Shown piece by piece: positions 9,098 to 17,149 of a stretch of DNA of 41,997 nt. Position numbers and translations under genes: made by a program. Each line of letters starts with the position of its first letter. The first letter of the stretch is position 1. The notes under the pieces are model-generated. The model was not told where the DNA came from and did not search any database. It worked only from the letters and a program-made list of their open reading frames with translations. Source of the DNA: an uncultured Pelagibacteraceae bacterium (GTDB lineage Bacteria; Pseudomonadota; Alphaproteobacteria; Pelagibacterales; Pelagibacteraceae); assembly GCA_902632445.1 (NCBI GenBank), contig CACPCL010000007.1:1-41997 (forward strand), written 5' to 3'.

Positions 9098-9615
9098 GTT
9101 TTAGAAAAAATTTTTAGTGAAGGTAACTTTCTATCTTTCTTCGAAATCTTAATTTTCTTTACAGGCCATTTGATTTTCAAATTTTTGTCCATAACATTTA
9201 AACCACTTTCAAATTTTGGTTTGTAAAAATTTGATAATTTATAATAAATAATATTAATTTTTTCATAACTGAAATATGCGTGAGCAAATCCCTCAGGAAT
9301 ATAGAGTCCTAAACAATTTTTGTCAGATAAAATGATTTTGAAAACTTTTCCAAAAGTTTTTGAGTTTTTTCTCAAATCTATTACACAATCCAAAATTTTT
9401 CCTTTAACCACATTTACATATTTTGCTTGTTGATATTTGTACTGAAAATGAAATCCACGTAAAGTATTTGCCTTTGAAGTAGTACAATATTCAAATACAA
9501 ATTTCTTTTTCAAAACCTTCTTATTAAATGTTTCACGTAAATTACCTCTACTATCAGAATTATTTTTCTGTTTAATAATTAATAAATCTTTTATTTTAGT
9601 TTTGATAATTTTCAC
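9082..9615 (-). CDS. rfbC: dTDP-4-dehydrorhamnose 3,5-epimerase
   Basis: RmlC-type cupin epimerase, third step of dTDP-L-rhamnose synthesis. 177 residues, usual length. LRGFHFQ carries the catalytic His56 and neighbouring Arg53, VIDLR holds Asp80 that pairs with the histidine, and the catalytic-tyrosine region is NFYKPKFESGLN with Tyr131. The start codon overlaps the stop of the rfbD-like gene by 4 bases, so rfbB, rfbA, the rfbD-like gene and rfbC form one tight minus-strand operon. The gene is extremely Lys and Asn rich, like its neighbours. The catalytic residues are intact, so the epimerase activity is well supported. Confidence 0.92.
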   Translation of the reverse strand: MKIIKTKIKDLLIIKQKNNSDSRGNLRETFNKKVLKKKFVFEYCTTSKANTLRGFHFQYKYQQAKYVNVVKGKILDCVIDLRKNSKTFGKVFKIILSDKNCLGLYIPEGFAHAYFSYEKINIIYYKLSNFYKPKFESGLNVMDKNLKIKWPVKKIKISKKDRKLPSLKIFSKTYKFL

Positions 9616-10313
9616 GAATTTATAATTTTATTTAGTTTTTTAAGGCTCATATGTATATTTGATGGAAGTTCTCCTTTAGAAAAACTTTTTTTTACTTTTT
9701 TATTATCTTGCTTCGCAAATTTGTAAATAGTTTGAGATTTACCACCAATATTAATTATACCTTTTTTGAGAATTACTTTTAATAAAAGTTTTGCGAATTG
9801 ATCATGAAATATAAAATTTGTTTTTACATTTACAAATGCAGATTTGTGTGTAAAAGGCCTTTCTGTCATACACGCTCGTATAATCAAAGAATTTTTGTAT
9901 AAATGAACTGCCGACTCAGCACCTAACTTAGACCACCCGTAATTATTCCACGGTAATAATGGATCTTTCTCACTATAGTTACCTTTCTTTCCTGGATAGA
10001 CATAGCTTGAAGATAAATAAATTAACTTTAGTTTATAATGATTACAAACTTTAACTAGATTACATGTTCCGATGATATTTAAATCAATGCTGTTATTTAT
10101 TTTTTTTTCATGAATAGACATTGGCCTAGATAGCCCTGCAAGATGTAAAACAATATTTGGCTTAAATGATTTTATGTTTTTTTCGATTGATTTCATGGAT
10201 AAAATATTCAGTTGGTTTTTATTTCTATAAATGAAATTATAATTACTTTTAGTTTGTTTGAGGACTTGGGCAAATCTTCCATCTCCTCCAGTAACAATTA
10301 TTTTTTTTGACAT
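9612..10313 (-). CDS. short SDR, dTDP-4-dehydrorhamnose reductase-like
   Basis: 233-residue extended-SDR protein in the operon position of rfbD. The NAD(P) loop is VTGGDGRFAQVL (7-18), SSSYVYPG gives the active-site serine (101-103), and YGWSK gives Tyr125 and Lys129. This resembles RmlD, which reduces dTDP-6-deoxy-L-lyxo-4-hexulose to dTDP-L-rhamnose. It is some 50-60 residues shorter than usual RmlD (about 290), with the substrate-binding C-terminal part reduced. The product could instead be another 6-deoxyhexose, or the protein could act on a related intermediate. Operon position between rfbA and rfbC supports the RmlD assignment. It overlaps rfbC by 4 bases. Confidence 0.75.
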   Translation of the reverse strand: MSKKIIVTGGDGRFAQVLKQTKSNYNFIYRNKNQLNILSMKSIEKNIKSFKPNIVLHLAGLSRPMSIHEKKINNSIDLNIIGTCNLVKVCNHYKLKLIYLSSSYVYPGKKGNYSEKDPLLPWNNYGWSKLGAESAVHLYKNSLIIRACMTERPFTHKSAFVNVKTNFIFHDQFAKLLLKVILKKGIINIGGKSQTIYKFAKQDNKKVKKSFSKGELPSNIHMSLKKLNKIINS

Positions 10314-10320
10314 ATTATTG

Positions 10321-11184
10321 TTATAATTTTTTTAAATAATTGGAATAAACACAAGAGCCATAAAAATTAATTGACTCTTTTATATCTTTTTTATCAATCC
10401 AGTTATATTTAAAAGCTATTTCCTCTAAACAAGCAATCTTTAAACCTTGTCGATTTTCAAGAGCTGAAACAAATGAAGAGGTATTATAAAAATCTTCAAT
10501 TGAGCCAGTGTCTAGCCAGGCAGCTCCCCTGCCTAAAAATTCAGATTTTAATTTATTTTTCTTTTTATATTTATTCAATAAATCAATTATTTCAAGCTCG
10601 CCTCTTTTTGAAGGCTTTAAAGATTTACTATAATCAATTACTTTATTATCAAAAAAATATAGACCAGTTATTGCGAAATTAGATTTAGATTTTTTTGGTT
10701 TTTCTTTTATAGATTTTATTTTATTTCTGTTATTCATCTCAGCGACACCATATAACTCAGGTCTTTTAACTGGATGAACAAGAATTTTGCAACCTGTATT
10801 GAGTTGAATACATTTTTTTAATTTACTAGTTAAGCTCTGACCATAAAAAAAATTATCGCCTAAAATTAATGCAACTTTATCTCTTCCAATAAATTTTTCT
10901 CCCAAAATAAAAGCATCAGGAAGACCTACAGGTTTTTTTTGTTCTATATAAGTAATTTTTACTCCAAACCTTTTTCCATCTTGCAGTAATTTTCTAAATT
11001 GAATTAACTGACCTTTATTGACTATAATTAATATTTCTCTAATGCCAGCTAACATCAATATTGATAATGGATAATAAATCAAAGGTTTATCATAAATTGG
11101 TAGTAACTGTTTATTAACTGCTTTAGTAAGCGGGCTCATTCTAGTTCCATAACCACCAGCTAATATAATTCCTTTTTTAATCAT
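10321..11184 (-). CDS. rfbA: glucose-1-phosphate thymidylyltransferase
   Basis: RmlA: makes dTDP-glucose from dTTP and glucose-1-phosphate, the first step of dTDP-rhamnose synthesis. 287 residues, full family length. The nucleotide-binding signature runs from residue 9 (AGGYGTRMSPLT) to the conserved KQLLPIYDKP (25-34), with the metal-binding LGDNFFYG at Asp110 and a GAAWLDTGS segment near 220. It overlaps rfbB by 4 bases, with rfbB upstream, and the next gene starts 7 bases after its stop. Feedback regulation by dTDP-rhamnose is typical of the family. Glucose-1-phosphate could come from the phosphohexomutase at 28233. Confidence 0.96.
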   Translation of the reverse strand: MIKKGIILAGGYGTRMSPLTKAVNKQLLPIYDKPLIYYPLSILMLAGIREILIIVNKGQLIQFRKLLQDGKRFGVKITYIEQKKPVGLPDAFILGEKFIGRDKVALILGDNFFYGQSLTSKLKKCIQLNTGCKILVHPVKRPELYGVAEMNNRNKIKSIKEKPKKSKSNFAITGLYFFDNKVIDYSKSLKPSKRGELEIIDLLNKYKKKNKLKSEFLGRGAAWLDTGSIEDFYNTSSFVSALENRQGLKIACLEEIAFKYNWIDKKDIKESINFYGSCVYSNYLKKL

Positions 11185-12206
11185 TTTTTTAACCCCAACC
11201 TTTTAAAAAATTTTTTTTTAGAGAAATAATTAAAAAAATTGTAATTATAAAGATACCAATCAAAAGTTTCTTTTAGCCCTCTTTCAAAGTTTTTAGCTGG
11301 ACGCCATTTGAGCTTTTTTCTGATTTTATTACTATTGATAGCATACCTAAAATCATGACCTGGCCTATCCTTCACAAATTTTATTGTCACTTTTTTTCCG
11401 ATTAAAATTTTATTTTTATTTACAATCTTTAATAAAAGTTTGGTTAAATTAAGATTACTAATATTATTTCCTGAACCAATGTTATAATTTTCGGCATTTT
11501 TACCTTTTTTATAAATTGTGAATAAACCGTTGCAATGATCTTCGACATGTATCCACTCTCTCGTATTTTTACCTTTCCCGTAAATAGGTAAAGGAGAATT
11601 ATTTAAAATATTAAAAATTAATGTTGGTATGAATTTTTCAGGAAATTGTCCTGGTCCATAGTTGTTGCAACAATTAGATATCATTGCATCTATTCCATAA
11701 GTCCTAGCATAAGATTTTATTAAATGATCTGCACTTGCCTTACTTGCAGAATAAGGTGAACTTGGTTGATATGGACTATTTTCTGTTGATTTATCTTTTC
11801 CTAAAATATCTCCATAAACTTCATCTGTGGAAACGTGAATAAGTTTAATCTTTTTTTTTAATTTTTTTTTATAATTTCTAATTTGCTCCAAAATATTAAA
11901 AGTCCCTAGAATATTTGAATTAATAAAATCTTTTGGAGCCTCTATTGATCTATCTACATGAGTTTCAGCTGCGAGGTTAAAAATAGCATCGGGTTTGAAT
12001 TTAATTAAAATTTTAAAAATTTTAGAGCTGTTAATATCGAGTTTGTAAAATCTATATTTTTTTCTATTAATATTTTTCAATAAATAGTTTGCCTTCACAT
12101 ATTTATTATTGTCAATATTAATAACAAAATAGTTTTTTTTAAGTAAAAAATTTACAAGGTTACTTCCAATAAATCCATTTCCACCAGTAACAATTACTTT
12201 CTTCAT
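11181..12206 (-). CDS. rfbB: dTDP-glucose 4,6-dehydratase
   Basis: RmlB: converts dTDP-glucose to dTDP-4-keto-6-deoxyglucose using bound NAD. 341 residues. The Rossmann loop is VTGGNGFIGSNL (6-17), FNLAAETHVDRSI is near 76-88, the catalytic STDEVYG gives Thr127, Asp128 and Glu129, and YSASK gives Tyr152 and Lys156. Substrate-pocket segment NNYGPGQFPEKFIP is also present. It is the first gene of the minus-strand rfb operon and is divergent from a GT2 gene across 80 bases, which must hold both promoters. The product can feed both the rhamnose branch and other deoxysugars. Confidence 0.95.
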   Translation of the reverse strand: MKKVIVTGGNGFIGSNLVNFLLKKNYFVINIDNNKYVKANYLLKNINRKKYRFYKLDINSSKIFKILIKFKPDAIFNLAAETHVDRSIEAPKDFINSNILGTFNILEQIRNYKKKLKKKIKLIHVSTDEVYGDILGKDKSTENSPYQPSSPYSASKASADHLIKSYARTYGIDAMISNCCNNYGPGQFPEKFIPTLIFNILNNSPLPIYGKGKNTREWIHVEDHCNGLFTIYKKGKNAENYNIGSGNNISNLNLTKLLLKIVNKNKILIGKKVTIKFVKDRPGHDFRYAINSNKIRKKLKWRPAKNFERGLKETFDWYLYNYNFFNYFSKKKFFKRLGLKK

Positions 12207-12286
12207 TAAAATTTAAATTTGAAAGACATTATTTAATATATAATGTAATAAGATAGTTATTTGTTTAAATCAATATTTTAATAAAT

Positions 12287-13138
12287 ATGGACCACAATAA
12301 AATTACAATAATCATAAATACATTCAAAAGTGAAGATAAAATTAATGAATGCTTGAAAACAATAGAATCAAAATACAAAGTAATAATAGTCGAAAATTCA
12401 AATAATAAGAATTTTAAAAATGAATTAGAAAAAAATTACCAAAACGTAGAGTGTATATTAGCAGGAAAAAATCTTGGTTATGCTAAAGGGAATAATTTAG
12501 GTCTATCGAAGGTAAAAAGTGAATTTGCTTTAATTCTTAATCCTGACACTACTTTAGGAAATAAAACAATTGAAAATTTCTTTATATCTGCCAAAAAACT
12601 TAAAGATTTTTCTATTATTGGCCCTGCCAAACAAGATGAGTTTAGCAATAAAGATTTAGAAAACGGCAATGAGCAGTTGTTTGAGGTTGATTACTTAAAA
12701 GGATTTGCAATGTTTTTCAAGCTTGATGAATTTAATGAAATAGGTTTTTTTGATGAAAATTTTTTTATTTATCTTGAAGAAATAGATTTATGTAAAAGAT
12801 TAAAAAAAAAGAAAAAAAAAATATATTTAGATAGAAAATTAATCATTAACCATCTAGGAGGGAGATCACATAATACTTCAATAGATCTTGAAATGGAACT
12901 TTCTAGAAATTGGCATTGGATGTGGTCTACTTTTTATTTCAATAAAAAACATTTTGGATATTTATTTGCTTTATTTAAAGTAAGTAGAAAATTTTTTTCT
13001 TCATTAATTAAATTAATTTTTTATACAATATTTTTTAATCAGACGAAAAAGAAAATTTATTATCACCGTTTTTCTGGTTTGTTCAATTCAATAATAGGAA
13101 AAAAATCTTGGTATAGACCAAAAATAATATCTGATTGA
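12287..13138 (+). CDS. GT2 glycosyltransferase, rhamnosyltransferase-like (WbbL type)
   Basis: GT-A fold glycosyltransferase of 283 residues. ITIIINTFKSEDKINECL forms the first strand, GKNLGYAKGNNLG (about 65-77) is the WbbL-type loop, ALILNPDTTL carries the metal-binding N-P-D in place of DxD, and GFFDENFFIYLEEIDLCKR (about 158-176) is the acceptor motif with catalytic acidic residues. This set is typical of rhamnosyltransferases such as WbbL and RfbF. The gene is divergent from the dTDP-rhamnose operon, which fits dTDP-L-rhamnose as donor. Specificity is inferred. Residues 230-260 are hydrophobic and basic and may associate with the membrane. A long A-rich tract lies at about 12804-12820. 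Confidence 0.85.
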   Translation: MDHNKITIIINTFKSEDKINECLKTIESKYKVIIVENSNNKNFKNELEKNYQNVECILAGKNLGYAKGNNLGLSKVKSEFALILNPDTTLGNKTIENFFISAKKLKDFSIIGPAKQDEFSNKDLENGNEQLFEVDYLKGFAMFFKLDEFNEIGFFDENFFIYLEEIDLCKRLKKKKKKIYLDRKLIINHLGGRSHNTSIDLEMELSRNWHWMWSTFYFNKKHFGYLFALFKVSRKFFSSLIKLIFYTIFFNQTKKKIYYHRFSGLFNSIIGKKSWYRPKIISD

Positions 13139-13168
13139 TAAAATTTTAATTTTATATATAAAACTTTT

Positions 13169-14185
13169 ATGCAATCTAGAAGTAAAAAAGTCTTGGTTAC
13201 TGGAGTAGCTGGTTTTTTGGGATCCCACTTAGCTGAAAAACTTGTAGCCTTAGGTCATAAAGTAATTGGAATTGATAATATGCTTGGGGGTTACGAAGAT
13301 AATGTTCCTGAGAAAATAGAATTTCATAATATAGATTGTTGTGATTTTGAGAAAATAAAGGGTATTATGAGTGGAGTTGATGTTGTGTATCATTGTGCAG
13401 CAACAGCTCATGAAGGACTCTCAGTTTTTTCCCCTTTTGAAATCACAAAAAACAATTATTTGGCCTCTGTATCAATTTTTTCAGCTGCAGTAAATTCTAA
13501 AGTTAAAAGAATAATTTTTTGCTCTTCTATGGCAAGATATGGAGATCAAAAGGCTCCTTTTACTGAAACGATGAAACCAAAACCTGTTGATCCTTATGCA
13601 ATTTCAAAAGTTGCATCAGAGGAAGTTCTAAAGAATCTTTGTGAATTAAATGGTATAGAATGGGTAATTGCTATCCCTCATAATATTATTGGGCCGAGAC
13701 AAAAATACGACGACCCTTTTAGAAATGTAGTGTCAATAATGATTAATAGAATGCTGCAAGGTAAAGCACCTATAATTTATGGAGATGGAAAGCAAACCAG
13801 ATGTTTTTCCTACATTGACGATTGTTTGAGTTGTCTAATTCCTATGCTTGATCAAAAAAATTTAAACAAAGAGATTATAAATATTGGACCTGATGAAGAA
13901 TTTGTTACTATAAATAAAATAGCTGAAATTTGCTCTAATCTGACAGGAGTTAATTTAAAACCCATTCATAAAAAAGACCGACCAAAAGAAGTCAAGCACG
14001 CCACATGTTCAGCAGATAAAGCAAGAAATTTATTAAATTACAAAACAAAAGTGCCTTTAAGAGAGGGAATTCAAAAAACTTTTGAATATATTAAAGCAAG
14101 AGGAATCAGACCATTTGATTATAATATAAACATTGAAATCAACAATGAGTTAACTCCTTCGACTTGGAAAAATAAAGAAATTTAA
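13169..14185 (+). CDS. NAD-dependent sugar epimerase/dehydratase (extended SDR)
   Basis: 338-residue extended SDR of the UDP-glucose 4-epimerase/WbpP group. TGVAGFLGSHLAEKL (11-25) is the NAD loop, CSSMARYGD has Ser119/120, YAISK gives Tyr143 and Lys147, and HNIIGPRQKYDDPFRNVV is the substrate pocket. The last motif and the Ser-Ser-x-x-x-Tyr-Gly pattern are found in C4 epimerases of UDP-hexoses and in sugar dehydratases, so the exact reaction is open. It starts 30 bases after the GT2 stop and is likely cotranscribed. Its codon use and amino acid composition are less Lys/Asn-extreme than the glycan genes before it. It overlaps apt by 4 bases at the 3' end and marks the edge of the glycan block. 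Confidence 0.8.
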   Translation: MQSRSKKVLVTGVAGFLGSHLAEKLVALGHKVIGIDNMLGGYEDNVPEKIEFHNIDCCDFEKIKGIMSGVDVVYHCAATAHEGLSVFSPFEITKNNYLASVSIFSAAVNSKVKRIIFCSSMARYGDQKAPFTETMKPKPVDPYAISKVASEEVLKNLCELNGIEWVIAIPHNIIGPRQKYDDPFRNVVSIMINRMLQGKAPIIYGDGKQTRCFSYIDDCLSCLIPMLDQKNLNKEIINIGPDEEFVTINKIAEICSNLTGVNLKPIHKKDRPKEVKHATCSADKARNLLNYKTKVPLREGIQKTFEYIKARGIRPFDYNINIEINNELTPSTWKNKEI

Positions 14186-14709
14186 TGACCAGGGAACTCG
14201 ATTAAACTTTCGGTTAAGTATCCTTTATCTTTTAACATCTTGTTTCCAGGTAAATCGAAAAGATTAATTACAAATATGAAACCCGCTACTTTGCCTCCAG
14301 AGATTTCAACTAGTTTAGCCGCAGCTTCTGCTGTTCCACCAGTTGCTATAAGATCATCGATAATCAAAATTTTTTCACCTTTTTTTATTGAGTCCTTGTG
14401 CACTTCAATTGTAGCTTTTCCATACTCCAGTTCGAAATCAACCGAGTGAGTTTCTGCAGGAAGTTTATTTTTTTTTCTTAATAAAATAAAAGGTTTTTCT
14501 AATTTATAAGAAATTGTAGAAGCAAAAACAAACCCTCTAGACTCTATCGCTGCAACTTTTTCGAAATCAAATTTTTTTGATAACTCAATTATTCTATCAT
14601 TTGTAAACTTAAAAGCCTCAGCATTTTTAATTAAAGTGGTTATATCTCTAAAAAGAATACCTTTTTTTGGATAGTCTGGAATAGATCTAATATGTTTTTT
14701 TAAATCCAT
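14182..14709 (-). CDS. apt: adenine phosphoribosyltransferase
   Basis: Salvages adenine with PRPP to AMP. 175 residues, full length. The N-terminal segment IRSIPDYPKKGILFRDITTL (7-26) is the adenine-binding loop of bacterial Apt, AIESRGFVFAS (54-64) is conserved, and the PRPP motif ILIIDDLIATGGT is at 114-126. It is divergent from mtnP across 43 bases. MtnP releases free adenine from methylthioadenosine, so head-to-head placement allows shared control of adenine release and recapture. The 3' end overlaps the sugar epimerase gene by 4 bases. Confidence 0.96.
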   Translation of the reverse strand: MDLKKHIRSIPDYPKKGILFRDITTLIKNAEAFKFTNDRIIELSKKFDFEKVAAIESRGFVFASTISYKLEKPFILLRKKNKLPAETHSVDFELEYGKATIEVHKDSIKKGEKILIIDDLIATGGTAEAAAKLVEISGGKVAGFIFVINLFDLPGNKMLKDKGYLTESLIEFPGH

Positions 14710-14752
14710 AATTTACTTCAAGTTCTAGCAAAAAAGGATTAATAATTAAATA

Positions 14753-15631
14753 ATGAAAAAAAGAAAACTTGGGATAATTGGCGGAAGCGGCCTTTATAAA
14801 ATGGAAGGTTTTGAAAAAACTAAATGGAAAAAAGTACCTACACCTTGGGGAAAACCATCAGATGAAGTTTTAATTGCAAGTTTTGAAAAAGAAGAAATTT
14901 GTTTCATACCAAGACACTCTAGAGGACACAAAATAAGTCCAACAAATATCAATTTTAGAGCTAATATTGATGCATTTAAGCAATTGGGTGTCACTGACAT
15001 TATTTCAGTATCAGCAGTTGGTTCATTAAAAGAAGATTTAGAACCAGGAAAGTTTGTAATAGTTGATCAATTTATTGATAGAACTTTTTCAAGAACAAAA
15101 ACTTTTTTTGATGAAGAAATCGTAGCCCATGTTTCAATGGCAAAACCAACTAGTGCTGGACTTTCAAATTGTTGTGGAGCTGCATTGAAAAAATTGAATA
15201 TCGCTCATCAAGTTGGAGGCACCTATGTTGTTATGGAAGGACCTCAATTTTCCACACTAGCAGAGTCAAATTTATATAGGACTTGGGGAGCAGATGTAAT
15301 CGGCATGACCAATATGCCAGAGGCTAAATTAGCACGAGAGGCAGAAATCAGATATTCTACTGTTGCTATGGTGACCGACTACGATTGTTGGCACCCAGAT
15401 CATGACGAGGTTGATGTAAGTATGGTAATCCAAACTTTGATGAAAAATGCAGCTAACGCTCAAAATATGATTAAAGAAATTATAAAGACTTTTAAAGATT
15501 ATTCGGTTGAAAAAGATCCTGCTAATGATTGTTTAGATGTTGCAATCATAACAGACCCAAAATTGAGAACAAAAAAAACAATAAAAAAATTAAAGAATAT
15601 TGCTGGAAGAGTTTTAAATAAAAAAAAATAA
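14753..15631 (+). CDS. mtnP: S-methyl-5'-thioadenosine phosphorylase
   Basis: Phosphorolytic cleavage of MTA to adenine and 5-methylthioribose-1-phosphate. 292 residues of the trimeric PNP/MTAP family. Marks are GIIGGSGLYKMEGF (8-21, phosphate loop), RHSRGHKISPTNINFRAN (about 54-71), VVMEGPQFSTLAES (about 160-173) and GMTNMPEAKLAREAEI, the MTAP-type purine and ribose site. Purine nucleoside phosphorylases are relatives, but the TNMPEAKLARE segment and the mtnA neighbour support MTA as substrate. It is the first gene of a six-gene plus-strand run with very short gaps (mtnP, tautomerase, mtnA, aldolase, speDE, amidase). Confidence 0.93.
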   Translation: MKKRKLGIIGGSGLYKMEGFEKTKWKKVPTPWGKPSDEVLIASFEKEEICFIPRHSRGHKISPTNINFRANIDAFKQLGVTDIISVSAVGSLKEDLEPGKFVIVDQFIDRTFSRTKTFFDEEIVAHVSMAKPTSAGLSNCCGAALKKLNIAHQVGGTYVVMEGPQFSTLAESNLYRTWGADVIGMTNMPEAKLAREAEIRYSTVAMVTDYDCWHPDHDEVDVSMVIQTLMKNAANAQNMIKEIIKTFKDYSVEKDPANDCLDVAIITDPKLRTKKTIKKLKNIAGRVLNKKK

Positions 15632-15635
15632 TTTA

Positions 15636-16082
15636 ATGCCAACATATACTGTAAAATGTTCAAATTTTAATCTCTCTCATAAGCAAAAAAATTCATTGGC
15701 TAATGATATTTCAAATACTCATAGCAAATTTACAGGTGCAAATACTTTCTTTGCCCAAGTAATATTTCAAAAAAATGAAAAAAATTCTCATTTCATGGGA
15801 GGTAAATTAGTAAAGACCAAAGAAATTTTTTTAAATGGACAAATAAGATCTGGACGTACTGCAAAAGTAAAAAAACAATTAATTTTAGGGTTAAGAAAAA
15901 TTTTAATTAAAAATACTAACTTAAGAAAAGAAAATGTTTGGGTGTATTTGGAAGATTTGTTGCCAGATCAAATGATTGAGTATGGAGAAGTTTTACCTAA
16001 ATCAGGGCAAGAAAAACAATGGTTTAACTCTTTAAATCCAAGTTTGAGAGAAAGATTGAGAAAAATGGAAAAAAGAAAATGA
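15636..16082 (+). CDS. cis-CaaD-type tautomerase superfamily protein
   Basis: 148 residues in the plus-strand MTA operon. With Met removed, numbering from Pro1 gives Pro1, His28, Arg70, Arg73, Tyr103 and Glu114. These are exactly the six catalytic residues described for cis-3-chloroacrylic acid dehalogenase (cis-CaaD, 149 residues), which hydrates 3-haloacrylates to malonate semialdehyde. Surrounding motifs also align (ITDAH/ISNTH region, GxxRxGR, WVYxxxxPxQMxEYG, EWF/QWF). The real substrate is unknown, since cis-CaaD homologues of unknown role are widespread and a halogenated substrate need not apply. It starts 4 bases after mtnP and overlaps mtnA by 4 bases, so it probably works on an MTA-related or sulfur-containing intermediate. 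That link is inferred. Confidence 0.8.
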   Translation: MPTYTVKCSNFNLSHKQKNSLANDISNTHSKFTGANTFFAQVIFQKNEKNSHFMGGKLVKTKEIFLNGQIRSGRTAKVKKQLILGLRKILIKNTNLRKENVWVYLEDLLPDQMIEYGEVLPKSGQEKQWFNSLNPSLRERLRKMEKRK

Positions 16083-17149
16083 AAATAGAAGGGAAGTCTT
16101 ACAAAACAATTTGGTTTGAGAATAATTTAGTAAAAATTATTGATCAAACAAAACTACCTCATAAGTTTGTAATTAAAGACTTAAAAACAGTAAAAGACTC
16201 AATAAATGCAATTAAAACGATGGAGGTAAGAGGTGCCCCACTAATTGGCGCAACAGCTGCCTATGGTTTGGTTTTATCAATAATTGAGAATAATGATTTG
16301 TCTTTTATAAAAAAATCTAGTGAAGAATTAATTGCCTCTAGACCTACTGCGATCAATCTTAAGTGGGCAGTTGATAGAATGATGAAAAAATTAAATGGTA
16401 TTAATGAGAAAGATATTTTGAAAATAGCTTTAAATGAAGCAAAGGCTATAAAAGAAGAGGATGAAGGATTTTGTAAAAATATCGGTTTGAATGGTCTAAA
16501 AATTATTGAGGAAATTTCAAACAAAAAAAAAGACACAGTCAATATATTAACTCACTGTAATGCAGGATGGTTAGCCACAATAGATTGGGGAACTGCTACC
16601 TCACCAATTTATCACGCACATCAAAAAGGGATTAAAGTTCATGTCTGGGTTGATGAAACTAGACCTAGAAATCAAGGAGCTAACTTAACATCTTATGAAT
16701 TAAATGAAGAGGGAATTTCAAATACTGTAATCACTGATAATGCAGGTGGAATTTTAATGCAAAGAGGACAAGTTGATATGTGCATTGTTGGAACAGATAG
16801 AACTTTATCCAATGGTGATGTGTGTAATAAAATTGGAACATATTTAAAAGCGTTATCTGCAAAAGATAATAATGTTCCTTTTTACGTTGCTTTACCTAGT
16901 TCAACTATAGACTGGAGTATAAAAGATCATAAACAAATTCCCATAGAAGAGCGAAATTCCGAAGAATTGTCCCATGTCGAAGGTGTTGATGAAAATAACC
17001 AGATTAAAAAAGTAAGGATTTACCCAAAAAAAAGTAAATCACTAAATTTAGCCTTTGATGTAACACCGGCTAAACTAGTAACTGGTTTAATAACCGAAAA
17101 AGGTGTTTGTGAGGCATCAGAAAAAGGGCTGAAAGGTTTATTTAAGTGA
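16079..17149 (+). CDS. mtnA: methylthioribose-1-phosphate isomerase
   Basis: Isomerises 5-methylthioribose-1-phosphate to 5-methylthioribulose-1-phosphate. 356 residues, typical. Conserved features are EVRGAPLIGATAAYG (49-63), THCNAGWLAT with the catalytic Cys160, and VGTDRTLSNGDV with the catalytic Asp240. Both key residues sit at the B. subtilis MtnA numbering. The related eIF2B-alpha family lacks this Cys/Asp pair. The start ATG overlaps the tautomerase stop (ATGA), and the GTG start of the aldolase overlaps its stop (GTGA), so translational coupling is likely. Confidence 0.95.
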   Translation: MKIEGKSYKTIWFENNLVKIIDQTKLPHKFVIKDLKTVKDSINAIKTMEVRGAPLIGATAAYGLVLSIIENNDLSFIKKSSEELIASRPTAINLKWAVDRMMKKLNGINEKDILKIALNEAKAIKEEDEGFCKNIGLNGLKIIEEISNKKKDTVNILTHCNAGWLATIDWGTATSPIYHAHQKGIKVHVWVDETRPRNQGANLTSYELNEEGISNTVITDNAGGILMQRGQVDMCIVGTDRTLSNGDVCNKIGTYLKALSAKDNNVPFYVALPSSTIDWSIKDHKQIPIEERNSEELSHVEGVDENNQIKKVRIYPKKSKSLNLAFDVTPAKLVTGLITEKGVCEASEKGLKGLFK

